Shown here one piece after another: positions 44,888 to 53,165 of a DNA stretch of 64,000 nucleotides; the stretch's first letter is position 1, and each line of letters opens with the position of its first letter. Position numbers and translations under genes: made by a program. The notes under the pieces were generated by a model that did not search any database, was not told the origin of the DNA, and saw nothing but the letters and a program-made list of their open reading frames with translations. The stretch is from NCBI RefSeq assembly GCF_000737325.1, contig NZ_CP011125.1:1364001-1428000 (forward strand), read 5' to 3'. This DNA comes from Sandaracinus amylolyticus. GTDB lineage: Bacteria > Myxococcota_A > Polyangia > Polyangiales > Sandaracinaceae.

Positions 44888-45559
44888 ATGCTCGACAACC
44901 CGACCTGGTCCGCGCTCACGACGGAGCAGTCGCACCTCGCGCTGCGGCACGAGGATGCGGCGCGCTTTCCACCCGCGGTGACGACGCTCGCCGGCGCGCG
45001 CGACGAAGCCGCGCTCGATGCGCTCGCACGAGCGCTCTCACCCGGCGAGATCGTCGGCGTGTTCGCGGCCGGGTCGCTCGTGCGCCCGAGGCTGCTGGTC
45101 GAGATCGACGGTGCGCCGCTCGTGCAGATGGTGCACGAGCTGCCCGCGCCGGAGCCCGCCTCCGACGTCGAGATCCTGGGCGCGTCCGACGTGCCCGCGA
45201 TGCTCGCGCTGGCCGAGCGGACGCGTCCCGGCCCGTTCGGTCCGCGCACCGTCGAGCTCGGCACGTTCCTCGGCGTTCGTGACGTCGGCGGGCGGCTCGT
45301 CGCCATGGCCGGCCAGCGGCTGCGCCTGCCGGGCACGATCGAGATCAGCGCGGTCTGCACCGATCCCGCGCACGCGGGGCGCGGCCTCGCTGCGCGGCTG
45401 ATCACCGAGCAGCTCGCGCGCATCCACGGCGCGGGCGCGTCGGCGTTCCTCCACGTCCGCGCCGACAACGCGCGCGCGATCGCGCTCTACGAGCGCCTCG
45501 GGTTCCGCACGCGCCGTCGCTTCCGATATCTCGTGCTGCGCCGCGCCGATCAGGCGTAG
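44888..45559 (+). CDS. GNAT-family N-acetyltransferase
   Basis: This 223-residue protein has a GNAT core in residues 110-215: LGTFLGVRDVGGRLVAMAGQRL, then the acetyl-CoA site TDPAHAGRGLAARLITEQL and the terminal RADNARAIALYERLGFRTRR. The first 100 residues form a second, degenerate GNAT-like half, as in FR47-like proteins. It acetylates an amine; substrate unknown. The ATG at 44888 is used. Its 3-prime end overlaps the convergent glycoside hydrolase gene by 10 bp. Confidence 0.9.
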   Translation: MLDNPTWSALTTEQSHLALRHEDAARFPPAVTTLAGARDEAALDALARALSPGEIVGVFAAGSLVRPRLLVEIDGAPLVQMVHELPAPEPASDVEILGASDVPAMLALAERTRPGPFGPRTVELGTFLGVRDVGGRLVAMAGQRLRLPGTIEISAVCTDPAHAGRGLAARLITEQLARIHGAGASAFLHVRADNARAIALYERLGFRTRRRFRYLVLRRADQA

Positions 45560-46434
45560 CGCCGCACCATGCGCGCGCAGAAGTCCGCGAACTCCGCGGG
45601 ATCCTTCGGCGGGCTGGTGTGATCGTCGCGCTGTCCGCGCGAGCCCGGCGTGAAGCAGAACGTGATGGTCGTCTCGAAACCTTCGAGCGCCTTCATCTGC
45701 TTGTCGAACCACTGCTCCCAATTCGGACGGTGGGAGTCCGCCCACGAGAGACCGGTGCGCAGGTGCTTGACGCCGAGCTCTCTCAGCCACTTCACCGCGG
45801 GCTCGAGCCGGTGATCCTCGAAGTGGAACCACTGGCAGATCCCGAGGTCCGGCGTGAGCGTGTGGAAGTGCTTCAGCGCGCGCTTCGGAGTGCCGTCCTC
45901 GCGCAAGAGGCCCATGTAGAAGTGGCGGTAATAGCTCGACCCTTCCGCCTCGCGATGGCGCGTCGTCGCGGGCCACGCGCGCGGCAGATCGTAGAGCGAG
46001 TACCAGTGGATCCGCTCCACCTTCCCGCGCAGCAGCTCGGCAGTGCGCACGAGCCCGAACTCCTGCACTTCCTCGGCACCGAACGTCGAGACTCCGACCT
46101 CGCTGACCCAGAGGCGCTTGTCCGTGACCGCGCGGATCTCGGCGAGCTTGTCGGGCCACTCGTGGATCTGCCAGTGGTTCCAGTCGAGCGGAAACCCGTG
46201 CACGGCGATGACGTCGACCGCGTCGACGACTCCCTCGCTCGCCATCGTCCGGATGAAGTTCGGATCGATCGGAGAGATGCCGCCCAGCACCTTGGGCAGC
46301 GAGGGGCGCTCGGCGCGGATCGCGCTCGCGGCCATCCTCGTCATCATCGCGAATTGCTTCCAGCCCGGATCCATCTGGAAGTCCCAGTGAGAGAGGTTGT
46401 TGGGCTCGTTCCAGATCATCACCGCTTCGATCAC
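45550..46434 (-). CDS. Glycoside hydrolase (GH39-like), circularly permuted barrel candidate
   Basis: This 294-residue protein carries GH clan-A motifs but in an unusual order. It begins directly at the strand with the acid/base glutamate (MIWNEPNN, E10), continues through strands 5-7 with the nucleophile E112 (LWVSEVGVST), and only after strand 8 (HWYSLYD) and its helix shows sequences that normally form strands 1-3 (ICQWFHFED; LGVKHLRTGLSWAD; ETTITFCFTPG), ending with DPAEFADFCARMVRRYA, the segment that usually precedes WNEP. The order is thus beta4-8 then beta1-3. The GTG at 46434 overlaps the methyltransferase stop; no in-frame extension looks like a missing N-terminus. Confidence 0.85.
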   Translation of the reverse strand: MIEAVMIWNEPNNLSHWDFQMDPGWKQFAMMTRMAASAIRAERPSLPKVLGGISPIDPNFIRTMASEGVVDAVDVIAVHGFPLDWNHWQIHEWPDKLAEIRAVTDKRLWVSEVGVSTFGAEEVQEFGLVRTAELLRGKVERIHWYSLYDLPRAWPATTRHREAEGSSYYRHFYMGLLREDGTPKRALKHFHTLTPDLGICQWFHFEDHRLEPAVKWLRELGVKHLRTGLSWADSHRPNWEQWFDKQMKALEGFETTITFCFTPGSRGQRDDHTSPPKDPAEFADFCARMVRRYA

Positions 46435-47270
46435 GCGGCACCTCCCTGCGAACCGTCCTCGCTCGTGTGCTCCGGGACCCGCACGCTGCGATGCACCACC
46501 CACTCGCCCGACTCGCGCGCTCGCCGCCCCTTGCGGCACACGTACACCTCGGGCTCGGGGTGACCGACGATCGTGAACCCGGTGCTGCGCAGCATCGCCT
46601 CCACGCACGCACGGTTCGGGATCCACCAGTTCGTCGGATCCTGCGAGTACTTCCGCTCGACGAAGTGCATCTTCGGATATCCGGGATCGTCGAAGATCTC
46701 GCGCTCGACGAACGGATAGTCCTCCTCGAGATCCTTCACCTGATCACTGCCGCGCTGCAGGCTCTGGAAGAGCAGCAGATCGCCGACGACGTGCTCGTGC
46801 AACAGATCGAGCGCGAGCAGCGGGTGGCGCAGGTGATAGAGCACGCCCATGAAGATCACGAGATCGAATCGCTCTCCGATCGCGCCGACCTCGTAGACGC
46901 TGCGCTTCTGGAACTCGACGTCGAGCCCCGTCAGATCGGCAGCGAGCCGTGCCTGCGCGAGATATCGATCGTCGCTGTCGATCCCGACCACGCGCGACGC
47001 CCCACGGCGCTTCATCTCGAAGCTGTAGAACCCCGCGTTGCACCCGACGTCGAGCACGCTGCGGCCCGTGAGATCGTCGGGAATCGCGTGGGCGAACCCC
47101 GCGAATTTCACCCGCGGATAGTCACCCAGGAAGTGCTCCGGCGCGGTCATCACGCCGGCGAGCTCCATGTTGTGGAACCACGGGCCGAGCTCGCGGATGC
47201 GCCGCTCTGCCTCCGCGCGCGACACCTCGCTCTGGGCGCGTCGCGCCGTCCGTTCGGTCTGCATCGACAT
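46431..47270 (-). CDS. SAM-dependent methyltransferase of the glycan cluster
   Basis: This 279-residue class I methyltransferase has an N-terminal region (RIRELGPWFHNMELAGVMTAPEHF) that resembles the TIGR04290/Rta_06860-type family as I recall it. The SAM site is GRSVLDVGCNAGFYSFEM with the acidic residue in VVGIDSDD, followed by FDLVIFMGVLYHL. The C-terminal part (WWIPNRACVEAML) is family-like. It probably methylates a sugar or glycan intermediate in the cytoplasm. It lies between a CgeB-like glycosyltransferase and the permuted glycoside hydrolase, overlapping the latter by 4 bp. The start at 47270 has an alternative two codons later. Confidence 0.9.
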   Translation of the reverse strand: MSMQTERTARRAQSEVSRAEAERRIRELGPWFHNMELAGVMTAPEHFLGDYPRVKFAGFAHAIPDDLTGRSVLDVGCNAGFYSFEMKRRGASRVVGIDSDDRYLAQARLAADLTGLDVEFQKRSVYEVGAIGERFDLVIFMGVLYHLRHPLLALDLLHEHVVGDLLLFQSLQRGSDQVKDLEEDYPFVEREIFDDPGYPKMHFVERKYSQDPTNWWIPNRACVEAMLRSTGFTIVGHPEPEVYVCRKGRRARESGEWVVHRSVRVPEHTSEDGSQGGAA

Positions 47271-47295
47271 CGTCGGCCCCTCTCGTCGTGGAAGA

Positions 47296-48399
47296 TCAGG
47301 CGGTCGCGGACGTGGTGCGCGCGCGCGCGTCGAGGATCTCGCGCGTGAGGCGCTCGACCGTCTCGGCGCGGTGCGCGGCGGTGTGCTCCGCGAGCACGCG
47401 GTCGCGCGCTCGCTCGCCGATGCGGCGGCGCTGCTCCTCGCCCATCCCCTGCAGGATCGCGAGCGACTCCTCGGTGCTGCGTGCGACGAGGATCTCCTCG
47501 CCGGGCACGAAGAAGGTCTCGAGCCCCGGCCACTCGTCGCTGACGATCGGCACCGCGCACGCCGCGGCCTCGAAGAGGCGCACGCTCGGCGAAAAACCCG
47601 CCTCGATCATGTCGCGACGCGTGACGTTCAGCGTGAAGCGCTGCGCGTTGTAGTAGGCGCGATGCTCGCGCGGCGCGAGGTGGATCTCGCGGCCGACGTT
47701 CGCCGGCCAGCGGATCGCATCCGGGTACTGCGGCCCAGCGACGTGGAAGCGTCCTTGTCGCCAGCGGCGCGCGGGCTCGAGCAGCAGGCGCTCCAGCGTC
47801 GGCTGTCGATCGTCGCTGTAGGTGCCGAGATATCCCATGTCCCAGCGGACTCCGGCATCGGGATCGGGCGCGTACAGACCGGGATCCACCGAGCAGTGGA
47901 GCGCCTCCGCGCGCTTGGCGCCCCAGCGCTTCTCGAGCACGCGCAGCGTCGGCCCGCCGGTGAACGAGAGATAGAGATCGAATTCCGGGATGAGCGACGG
48001 AGTCAGATACTCCTCTTCGCCGCGTGCCAGTCGCGCCAGCGTCACCGGCGTATCGATGTCGTAGAACGCGACCGCGCCGCGCGCGGTGCGGGTCGCCCAG
48101 CGGCCGACCTCGATCCCCTCCGGGACGTACGAGCCCACGACGACCAGATCGGCGTCGCGCACTTCGCGCGCATACGCCGAGCGCAGCTCCTCGAGCGAGC
48201 GATAGAGGCGCGTCGTGCAGTAGGGCGGCTCGGGCATGTCCCGGTTCGCCGCGTAGAAGTCGAGATCACGCTCGAGGAAGAGCACGCGGTGACCGCGCGC
48301 CGCGAGCTCGCGCACCAGCCCGCGATAGGTCGTCGCATGCCCGTTGCCCCACGAGCTCGTGATCGAGAGGCCGAGGAACACGTAGTCGAACGCGCTCAC
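47296..48399 (-). CDS. CgeB-like glycosyltransferase
   Basis: This 367-residue protein is a GT-B fold glycosyltransferase of the CgeB group. It contains FLGLSITSSWGNGHATTYRG, FYDIDTPVTLARL, GYLGTYSDDRQPTL and a C-terminal donor-site region around RLFEAAACAVPIVSDEW. It is a paralogue of the gene at 24015-25130 (same motifs in the same order), which ties the two glycan clusters together. The GTG at 48399 overlaps the stop of the next CgeB-like gene upstream (GTGA). The substrate is not evident. Confidence 0.88.
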   Translation of the reverse strand: MSAFDYVFLGLSITSSWGNGHATTYRGLVRELAARGHRVLFLERDLDFYAANRDMPEPPYCTTRLYRSLEELRSAYAREVRDADLVVVGSYVPEGIEVGRWATRTARGAVAFYDIDTPVTLARLARGEEEYLTPSLIPEFDLYLSFTGGPTLRVLEKRWGAKRAEALHCSVDPGLYAPDPDAGVRWDMGYLGTYSDDRQPTLERLLLEPARRWRQGRFHVAGPQYPDAIRWPANVGREIHLAPREHRAYYNAQRFTLNVTRRDMIEAGFSPSVRLFEAAACAVPIVSDEWPGLETFFVPGEEILVARSTEESLAILQGMGEEQRRRIGERARDRVLAEHTAAHRAETVERLTREILDARARTTSATA

Positions 48400-49529
48400 G
48401 TCGCTGCTCCCAAGCTCACCGGGGCTGCGATTCCGCGCTCGGTCGCGAGGCCCTGCACGAGCGCGCGCTCGACCTGCTCGGCGCGCTGCGCGTACGTGTG
48501 GTGCGCGATCACGCGCCTGCGCGCGGCCTCGCCGATCGCGCGCGCACGCGCTTCGTCGAGGCGGCGGACGTGCTCCGCGACCTCGTCTCCGTCCTTCGCG
48601 ACCAGCACCTCGCGCTCCGGCTCGAGGAAGAGCTCGATGCCCTCCCACGCGTCGGTGATCAGGCACGCGGCCGCGCCCGCCGCTTCGAACACGCGCGTCG
48701 CCGGCGAGAACCCGACGTTCGCCATGCTGTCGCGCGCGACGTTGAGCACCGCGAGGCACGACGCGTTGAACGCGTTGTGATCCGCGGTGTAGACGTGGCC
48801 GACCTTGATCACGTTCGGCGTCACGTGCTTGTCGCCCCAGCCATTGCCGCCGAGGACGAACCGGCGCTCGGGGGACGTCGACGCAGGGCGCAGGAAGAAC
48901 TCCTCGATGCGGCGCTCGCGATCGGGCAGTCGATTCGCGAGCAGGCCGAGATCACCGCGGAAGCGCGCGTCCGGCGTGCCGGGGAAGTGCGTGTCGGGAT
49001 CGAGCGCGTTGTAGATCGGCAGACAAGCGCGCGCGCCGAGCGCGAGATACCGGCGCACGACGGGATCGCCGCCGCCGTAGGTGAACACCGCGTCGTAGCG
49101 CGGCAGCGCGCTGCGGAACGGATCGCGGGTGTCGCCCTCGATGCGATCCAGCGTCGCCGCCGCGTCGACGTCCCAGAAGATCGCGAGCTGTCCCGGGCGC
49201 CGCACCTCCGGGACGCCGGCCTCGAGCAGCGCGTCGTACACGCCGACGCCGCTCGCCTTCACGATGACGTCCGCGTGCTGCGCCGCGATCGTCAGCTGTC
49301 GCAGCGCGTCGCGCTCGTCGTCGCCGCGATAGACCACCACGCGGCACCACGGCGGATCGTCGATGTCGCGATGCTTCTGGCGATCGTAGGCGTCGGGCTC
49401 GTAGAACGTGACGCGGTGTCCGCGGGCCGCGAGCGCGCGCACGATGCCGCGGTAGTAGGTCGCCGCGCCGTTCCAGTACGCGGAGACGATGCTCGATCCG
49501 AAGAAGGCGATGTCGAGAGAGGCAGTCAT
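48396..49529 (-). CDS. CgeB-like glycosyltransferase
   Basis: This 377-residue protein belongs to the CgeB group but is more distant from its neighbour: FFGSSIVSAYWNGAATYYRG at the N-terminus (WNGAAT in place of WGNGHAT), FWDVDAAATLDRI where others have DTPVTL, GLLANRLPDRERRIEE in place of YLGTY, and TRVFEAAGAAACLITDAWEG in the donor-site region. The divergence in the donor-site and acceptor segments suggests a different sugar. The ATG at 49529 overlaps the upstream stop by 4 bp, part of a chain of overlapping glycosyltransferases. Confidence 0.85.
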   Translation of the reverse strand: MTASLDIAFFGSSIVSAYWNGAATYYRGIVRALAARGHRVTFYEPDAYDRQKHRDIDDPPWCRVVVYRGDDERDALRQLTIAAQHADVIVKASGVGVYDALLEAGVPEVRRPGQLAIFWDVDAAATLDRIEGDTRDPFRSALPRYDAVFTYGGGDPVVRRYLALGARACLPIYNALDPDTHFPGTPDARFRGDLGLLANRLPDRERRIEEFFLRPASTSPERRFVLGGNGWGDKHVTPNVIKVGHVYTADHNAFNASCLAVLNVARDSMANVGFSPATRVFEAAGAAACLITDAWEGIELFLEPEREVLVAKDGDEVAEHVRRLDEARARAIGEAARRRVIAHHTYAQRAEQVERALVQGLATERGIAAPVSLGAAT

Positions 49530-50647
49530 ACCGGCTGGGTCTCCAAGGGCGCCCGCTGCTCGCGCCGGATGCGATCGACGATGGCGAGGAGCTCGTCCGC
49601 GCGATGCGCGCAGGTGTGTCGGGACAGGACTCGCTCGCGGCCCGCGCGCGCGAGCGACGCCGCGAGCGCCGAGTCGGAGAGGATCCGCTGCAGGTGCGCG
49701 GACATCTCCGCGCCGTTCTGCGCGAAGAGGAAGTCCTGGCCGCGCCGGAAGAGACCCTCGGTGTCGCGCCACGGCGCGCTCACGAGCGGAATGCCGCACG
49801 CCATCGCCTCGAACGGGCGGATCGTCGGAATCCCCCTCAGCCGCTCGGCATAGGGGCGACGCGGCACGTGCACCGTGACCCGCGCCTTCGCGAACGCCTC
49901 GGGCACGCGGTAGTTCGGGAGCCACCCGCCGTACTCCACGCCTGCGTCGTGCAGCGCGGCGAGCGCGCGCTCGGGATAACGCACTCCGTGCACACGGGCG
50001 CGCAGTCCGAGGCGCTTCACCGGGCCCAGCAGGAACTCGTGCAGCTCTTCTTCGCGCTCGTCGTCGCCCCAGTTTCCGATCCACACGAGATCGAGCTCTT
50101 TTTCGATCTCGGGGCGCGGCACGAACACCCGCGCATCCGCGGCCTCGTGGAAGACGAACGCGCGCTTGGCCCACTTGTGCTGCAGATACAGATCACGAAT
50201 CACCGCGCCGAACGCGAGCACGGCGTCGTAGTGCTGCAGATCGTATCGCGCCATCGACTCCACCTCGGTCACCGAGCGATGGTGGGTGTCGTGGAAGAGC
50301 AGCGTGTATCCGAATCGCGCCTTCGCCTCGCCGAGCCGTCGCACCAGCTCGTGATCGCTCCACTCGTGGACGATGACGACGTCGGCATTCCCGACCGCGG
50401 CGTCGAGATCGAGCCCCCGCAGATCGTATCGAGTGCAGTCGAGCGCGGGATAGACCTCTCCGACCGCAGCGAGCGGCGCTTCGCCGTGATCGCGGACGAG
50501 GTTCTCGAGGCTCCACGCGTCGTGTGGCTCCCAGACCTTCACGTCGTGTCCGCGCGACGCGAGCTCGGTCACGAGGCCGCGCAGGAAGTGCGCATTGCCG
50601 TGGTTCCAGTCGGACAGGAGTGAGTGACAGAAGAGCGCTATGCGCAT
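49526..50647 (-). CDS. CgeB/GT4-like glycosyltransferase
   Basis: This 373-residue glycosyltransferase has FCHSLLSDWNHGNAHFLRGL at the start (again the glycine-rich N-terminal loop of this group), LDLVWIGNWGDDEREEEL around the linker, and a C-terminal donor site IRPFEAMACGIPLVSAPW. The order of features matches the other two CgeB-like proteins, though sequence drift is large. It overlaps the upstream gene's 3-prime end by 10 bp and the downstream gene by 4 bp. It should transfer one sugar in the glycan made by this operon; donor and acceptor are unknown. Confidence 0.85.
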   Translation of the reverse strand: MRIALFCHSLLSDWNHGNAHFLRGLVTELASRGHDVKVWEPHDAWSLENLVRDHGEAPLAAVGEVYPALDCTRYDLRGLDLDAAVGNADVVIVHEWSDHELVRRLGEAKARFGYTLLFHDTHHRSVTEVESMARYDLQHYDAVLAFGAVIRDLYLQHKWAKRAFVFHEAADARVFVPRPEIEKELDLVWIGNWGDDEREEELHEFLLGPVKRLGLRARVHGVRYPERALAALHDAGVEYGGWLPNYRVPEAFAKARVTVHVPRRPYAERLRGIPTIRPFEAMACGIPLVSAPWRDTEGLFRRGQDFLFAQNGAEMSAHLQRILSDSALAASLARAGRERVLSRHTCAHRADELLAIVDRIRREQRAPLETQPV

Positions 50648-51759
50648 GAGGCAGCCCTTCGAGCGCGCCGGGTGAGCAGCGCGGAGTAGAGGTCGAGGTA
50701 CGAGTCGGCCATCACGTCGGGCCGGGCGAGCTCCAGCGCGCGACGGCGCGCGCGGAGAGCGAGATCCGCGCGCACCGTCGGCGCGTCGATCAGGCCCTCG
50801 ATCGCGATGCGGAGCGCGACGGGATCGTCGGGATCGACGTATCGCGCGGCATCGCCCCAGATCTCGCGCAGCGAGGGCACGTCGCCGAGGACCAGCGCGC
50901 ACCCCGAGAGCGCCGCCTCGAGCGCCGAGAGCCCGAACGGCTCGTATCGCGCGGGCAAGGCGTAGATCGCGGCGCGCGACATCCACGACGCGATCTCGTC
51001 GGGTGTCAGCACCCCGAGCGACGTCGCGCCGCGGAACGTCACGCGCTCTCCGTCCGGCCCGACGTCGCTCCCCGCGATCACCACGTCCCACGGGAGATCG
51101 CCCGCGATCGCATCGAGCGACGCGACGTTCTTCGCCTCGTCCCACAAGCGTCCTGCTGCGAGCACGAGCGGCTCCTTCGCGTCCGCGGGCGCGTAGCGCG
51201 TCGGATCGATCGCGTTGGCGATCACGCGCGCGCGCCGCTGATGCGCGCGCGCGGGATCGTGCTCCGCGAGGAACGCGTCGAGCATCGCGCGCGTGGGCGC
51301 CGCGATCGCGTCCGCGCCGGCGAGGCCGTCGCGCACTGCCGCGCGGTATCGATCCCAGTCGCTCGGTGCAGCCTCGCGCTTGCACGCGCGCCACCACGTG
51401 CAGACACAGGAGTGCGCGACCATCAACACCGGCGCTTCGAAGCGAAGCGCGCAGTGGGAGAATCCATTGACGTGCACCACGTCGGGCGCGACCACGCGCT
51501 CGAGCGCCAGCAGCCACTGGCCCGCGGACTCGACGTCGGCCCACGGATCTGGCGCCCACTCCAGAGCGAACGCGCCCTCGTGGAGATCGACGATGCTCTC
51601 CGCAGCTGCGCGCTGCGCGTTCGTCGGCGGCGGGCCCATCACCGCGAGCGTGGTGCGCACGGCGCGGGCGGAGAGCGCACGAGCGAGGTCGAGCGCGTAC
51701 GTCCACACGCCGCCGACCGCGTCGGCCGTCATCAGGACGCGCTCCGGGCGTGTGTTCAT
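50638..51759 (-). CDS. GT4-type glycosyltransferase
   Basis: This 373-residue enzyme is a classical GT4: MTADAVGGVWTYALDLARAL at the N-terminus contains the glycine-rich loop, VLAAGRLWDEAKNVASLDAI starts the donor domain and ALPARYEPFGLSALEAALSGCALVLGD is the EX7E donor site with the two glutamates. It differs from the three CgeB-like enzymes in fold details and is likely to use a common donor such as UDP- or GDP-sugar. The ATG at 51759 overlaps the radical SAM stop by 4 bp. It is the fourth glycosyltransferase of the operon. Confidence 0.92.
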   Translation of the reverse strand: MNTRPERVLMTADAVGGVWTYALDLARALSARAVRTTLAVMGPPPTNAQRAAAESIVDLHEGAFALEWAPDPWADVESAGQWLLALERVVAPDVVHVNGFSHCALRFEAPVLMVAHSCVCTWWRACKREAAPSDWDRYRAAVRDGLAGADAIAAPTRAMLDAFLAEHDPARAHQRRARVIANAIDPTRYAPADAKEPLVLAAGRLWDEAKNVASLDAIAGDLPWDVVIAGSDVGPDGERVTFRGATSLGVLTPDEIASWMSRAAIYALPARYEPFGLSALEAALSGCALVLGDVPSLREIWGDAARYVDPDDPVALRIAIEGLIDAPTVRADLALRARRRALELARPDVMADSYLDLYSALLTRRARRAASCA

Positions 51760-53057
51760 GCGCCCTCGAGCTCCGGCCGCTCGAGCTCGCCGATCCGGCG
51801 CGGCTGCGCGTCCTGGATCTCGCTCATCCGGCCGAACTCGTTCAGGTAGTGATCGACCGCGCGCTCCCACGCTTCGTCGTCGGGCGCGCCCCAGCGAATG
51901 CCGTACTCGGGCGAACCGGGATACGGAAAGAGCGGCACCGGATCGTTCGCCCAGACTCCGTGGCTGCGAAGGTGATCGCGCCAACGGCGCACGTCGTCCG
52001 CATGATCGGCGCGCGAGTCGAGCAGATTGGCCTGCACGAACGCGACGCTCTTCTTCGCGTGCACGAGCAGCGCGCTCAGCTCGTCGGTGCTGAGCTTGCA
52101 CTTCTTCTGCAGCAGCGAGCGCCCCTCGGGCGTGATGCTCTCGATACCGGCCTCGATCGACACGCACCCCGCCATCCCGAGCAGGTCGAGCTGCGGCTCG
52201 CTCCAGTTGTCGACCCGGAGCTGCACGCCGAACGCGACGTCGCGCTCCGCGATCCCGCGCAGCAGCGCTTCGTCGGGCAGGAAGATCTCGTCGACGAAAT
52301 AGACGTACTCGACGCCGCGCTCGATCATGGCGTCGAGCTCCGCGAGCACCACGTCGAGCGGGCGCTTGCGATATTTGTCGCGGTAATTCTCCTTCGCGCA
52401 GAACGTGCACTTGTACGGGCACCCGCGCGACGCCTCGAGCTCGCCGCCGGGCTTCTCGGGCTCGCGGTCGAAGCGGTGATGATGGTGCGCGTGTCGCGCG
52501 AGGAGCGCGGGATCCCACGTGAGCGCGGGGAGCGACTTCATGTCGCTCGCGTGTGGCGCGCCCTGCACGACGACGTCGCCCGACACGCGATGGGCGATCG
52601 ACGCAATCGAGCCCCATTGCGCGCGATCCTTCTCGACCAGCTCGGGCACGATCTCCTCGCACTCGCCGAGGATCACCGCGTCCACGCCGAGCTTGCGCAG
52701 CGCCGCGCGAGGCGTCGTCGAGCAGTGCGGACCGGCGGCGAGCATCCGTCCGCCGACCTCGCGCAGCGCGCGCACGGTGCGCATCGGGATCGCGAGCTCG
52801 GGCGGCGCGCAGCGCCAGAACAAATAGCTCGGCGCGGTCACGACGAGCGTCGCGTCCGGCGCGAACGCGGCGACGCGCTCCTTCATCGCGTCGAGCGTGA
52901 GCCCCTCGAGCTGTCCGTCGACCAGCAGAGCCTGGTGCCCGCGGGCCTCGAGGACCGCTCGCGTGTACCCCAGCTCGAGCGGCAGGTGCGGTGATCGGCA
53001 CCCGAAATAGATGCTGCCTTCGAAGCTCCAGGGCGGATTGACGAGCGCGACTTTCAT
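51756..53057 (-). CDS. B12-binding-domain radical SAM protein
   Basis: This 433-residue protein has an N-terminal cobalamin-binding-like Rossmann domain (residues 1-140; KVALVNPPWSF, DAVILGECEEIVPEL) and a radical SAM domain with the 4Fe-4S cluster cysteines C213, C217 and C220 (CPYKCTFC). The classical DxHxxG cobalamin ligand is not visible, so cobalamin may bind base-off or not at all. In glycan and natural product clusters such enzymes methylate or rearrange unactivated carbons. A hairpin in the 108-bp gap upstream may modulate expression. It overlaps the GT4 gene by 4 bp. Confidence 0.9.
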   Translation of the reverse strand: MKVALVNPPWSFEGSIYFGCRSPHLPLELGYTRAVLEARGHQALLVDGQLEGLTLDAMKERVAAFAPDATLVVTAPSYLFWRCAPPELAIPMRTVRALREVGGRMLAAGPHCSTTPRAALRKLGVDAVILGECEEIVPELVEKDRAQWGSIASIAHRVSGDVVVQGAPHASDMKSLPALTWDPALLARHAHHHHRFDREPEKPGGELEASRGCPYKCTFCAKENYRDKYRKRPLDVVLAELDAMIERGVEYVYFVDEIFLPDEALLRGIAERDVAFGVQLRVDNWSEPQLDLLGMAGCVSIEAGIESITPEGRSLLQKKCKLSTDELSALLVHAKKSVAFVQANLLDSRADHADDVRRWRDHLRSHGVWANDPVPLFPYPGSPEYGIRWGAPDDEAWERAVDHYLNEFGRMSEIQDAQPRRIGELERPELEGA

Positions 53058-53098
53058 TCGACGCCTCGGGCGTGGATGTCGGACGAGAGAGACTCGAA

Positions 53099-53130
53099 GA
53101 CAGGCACCTTCGCAATCGAAGATGCCTGTC
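53099..53130. promoter_or_regulatory. Intra-operon hairpin before the radical SAM gene
   Basis: Arms gacaggcaccttcg (53099-53112) and cgaagatgcctgtc (53117-53130) pair with one mismatch around the loop caat. It lies in the only sizeable gap (108 bp) of the second glycan operon, between the epimerase stop (53166) and the radical SAM start (53057). It could be an RNA processing site, attenuator or mRNA-stabilising element. Confidence 0.6.
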
Positions 53131-53165
53131 TCGGGAGGAACCTCGAGAAGAACGACGCCGGATCG

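Noticed and set aside
45550-46434. A simple truncated pseudogene of a glycoside hydrolase
   Set aside because: All eight strand segments appear to be present, only in rotated order, both catalytic glutamates are intact, and the gene is coupled to the upstream stop codon as a normal operon member.
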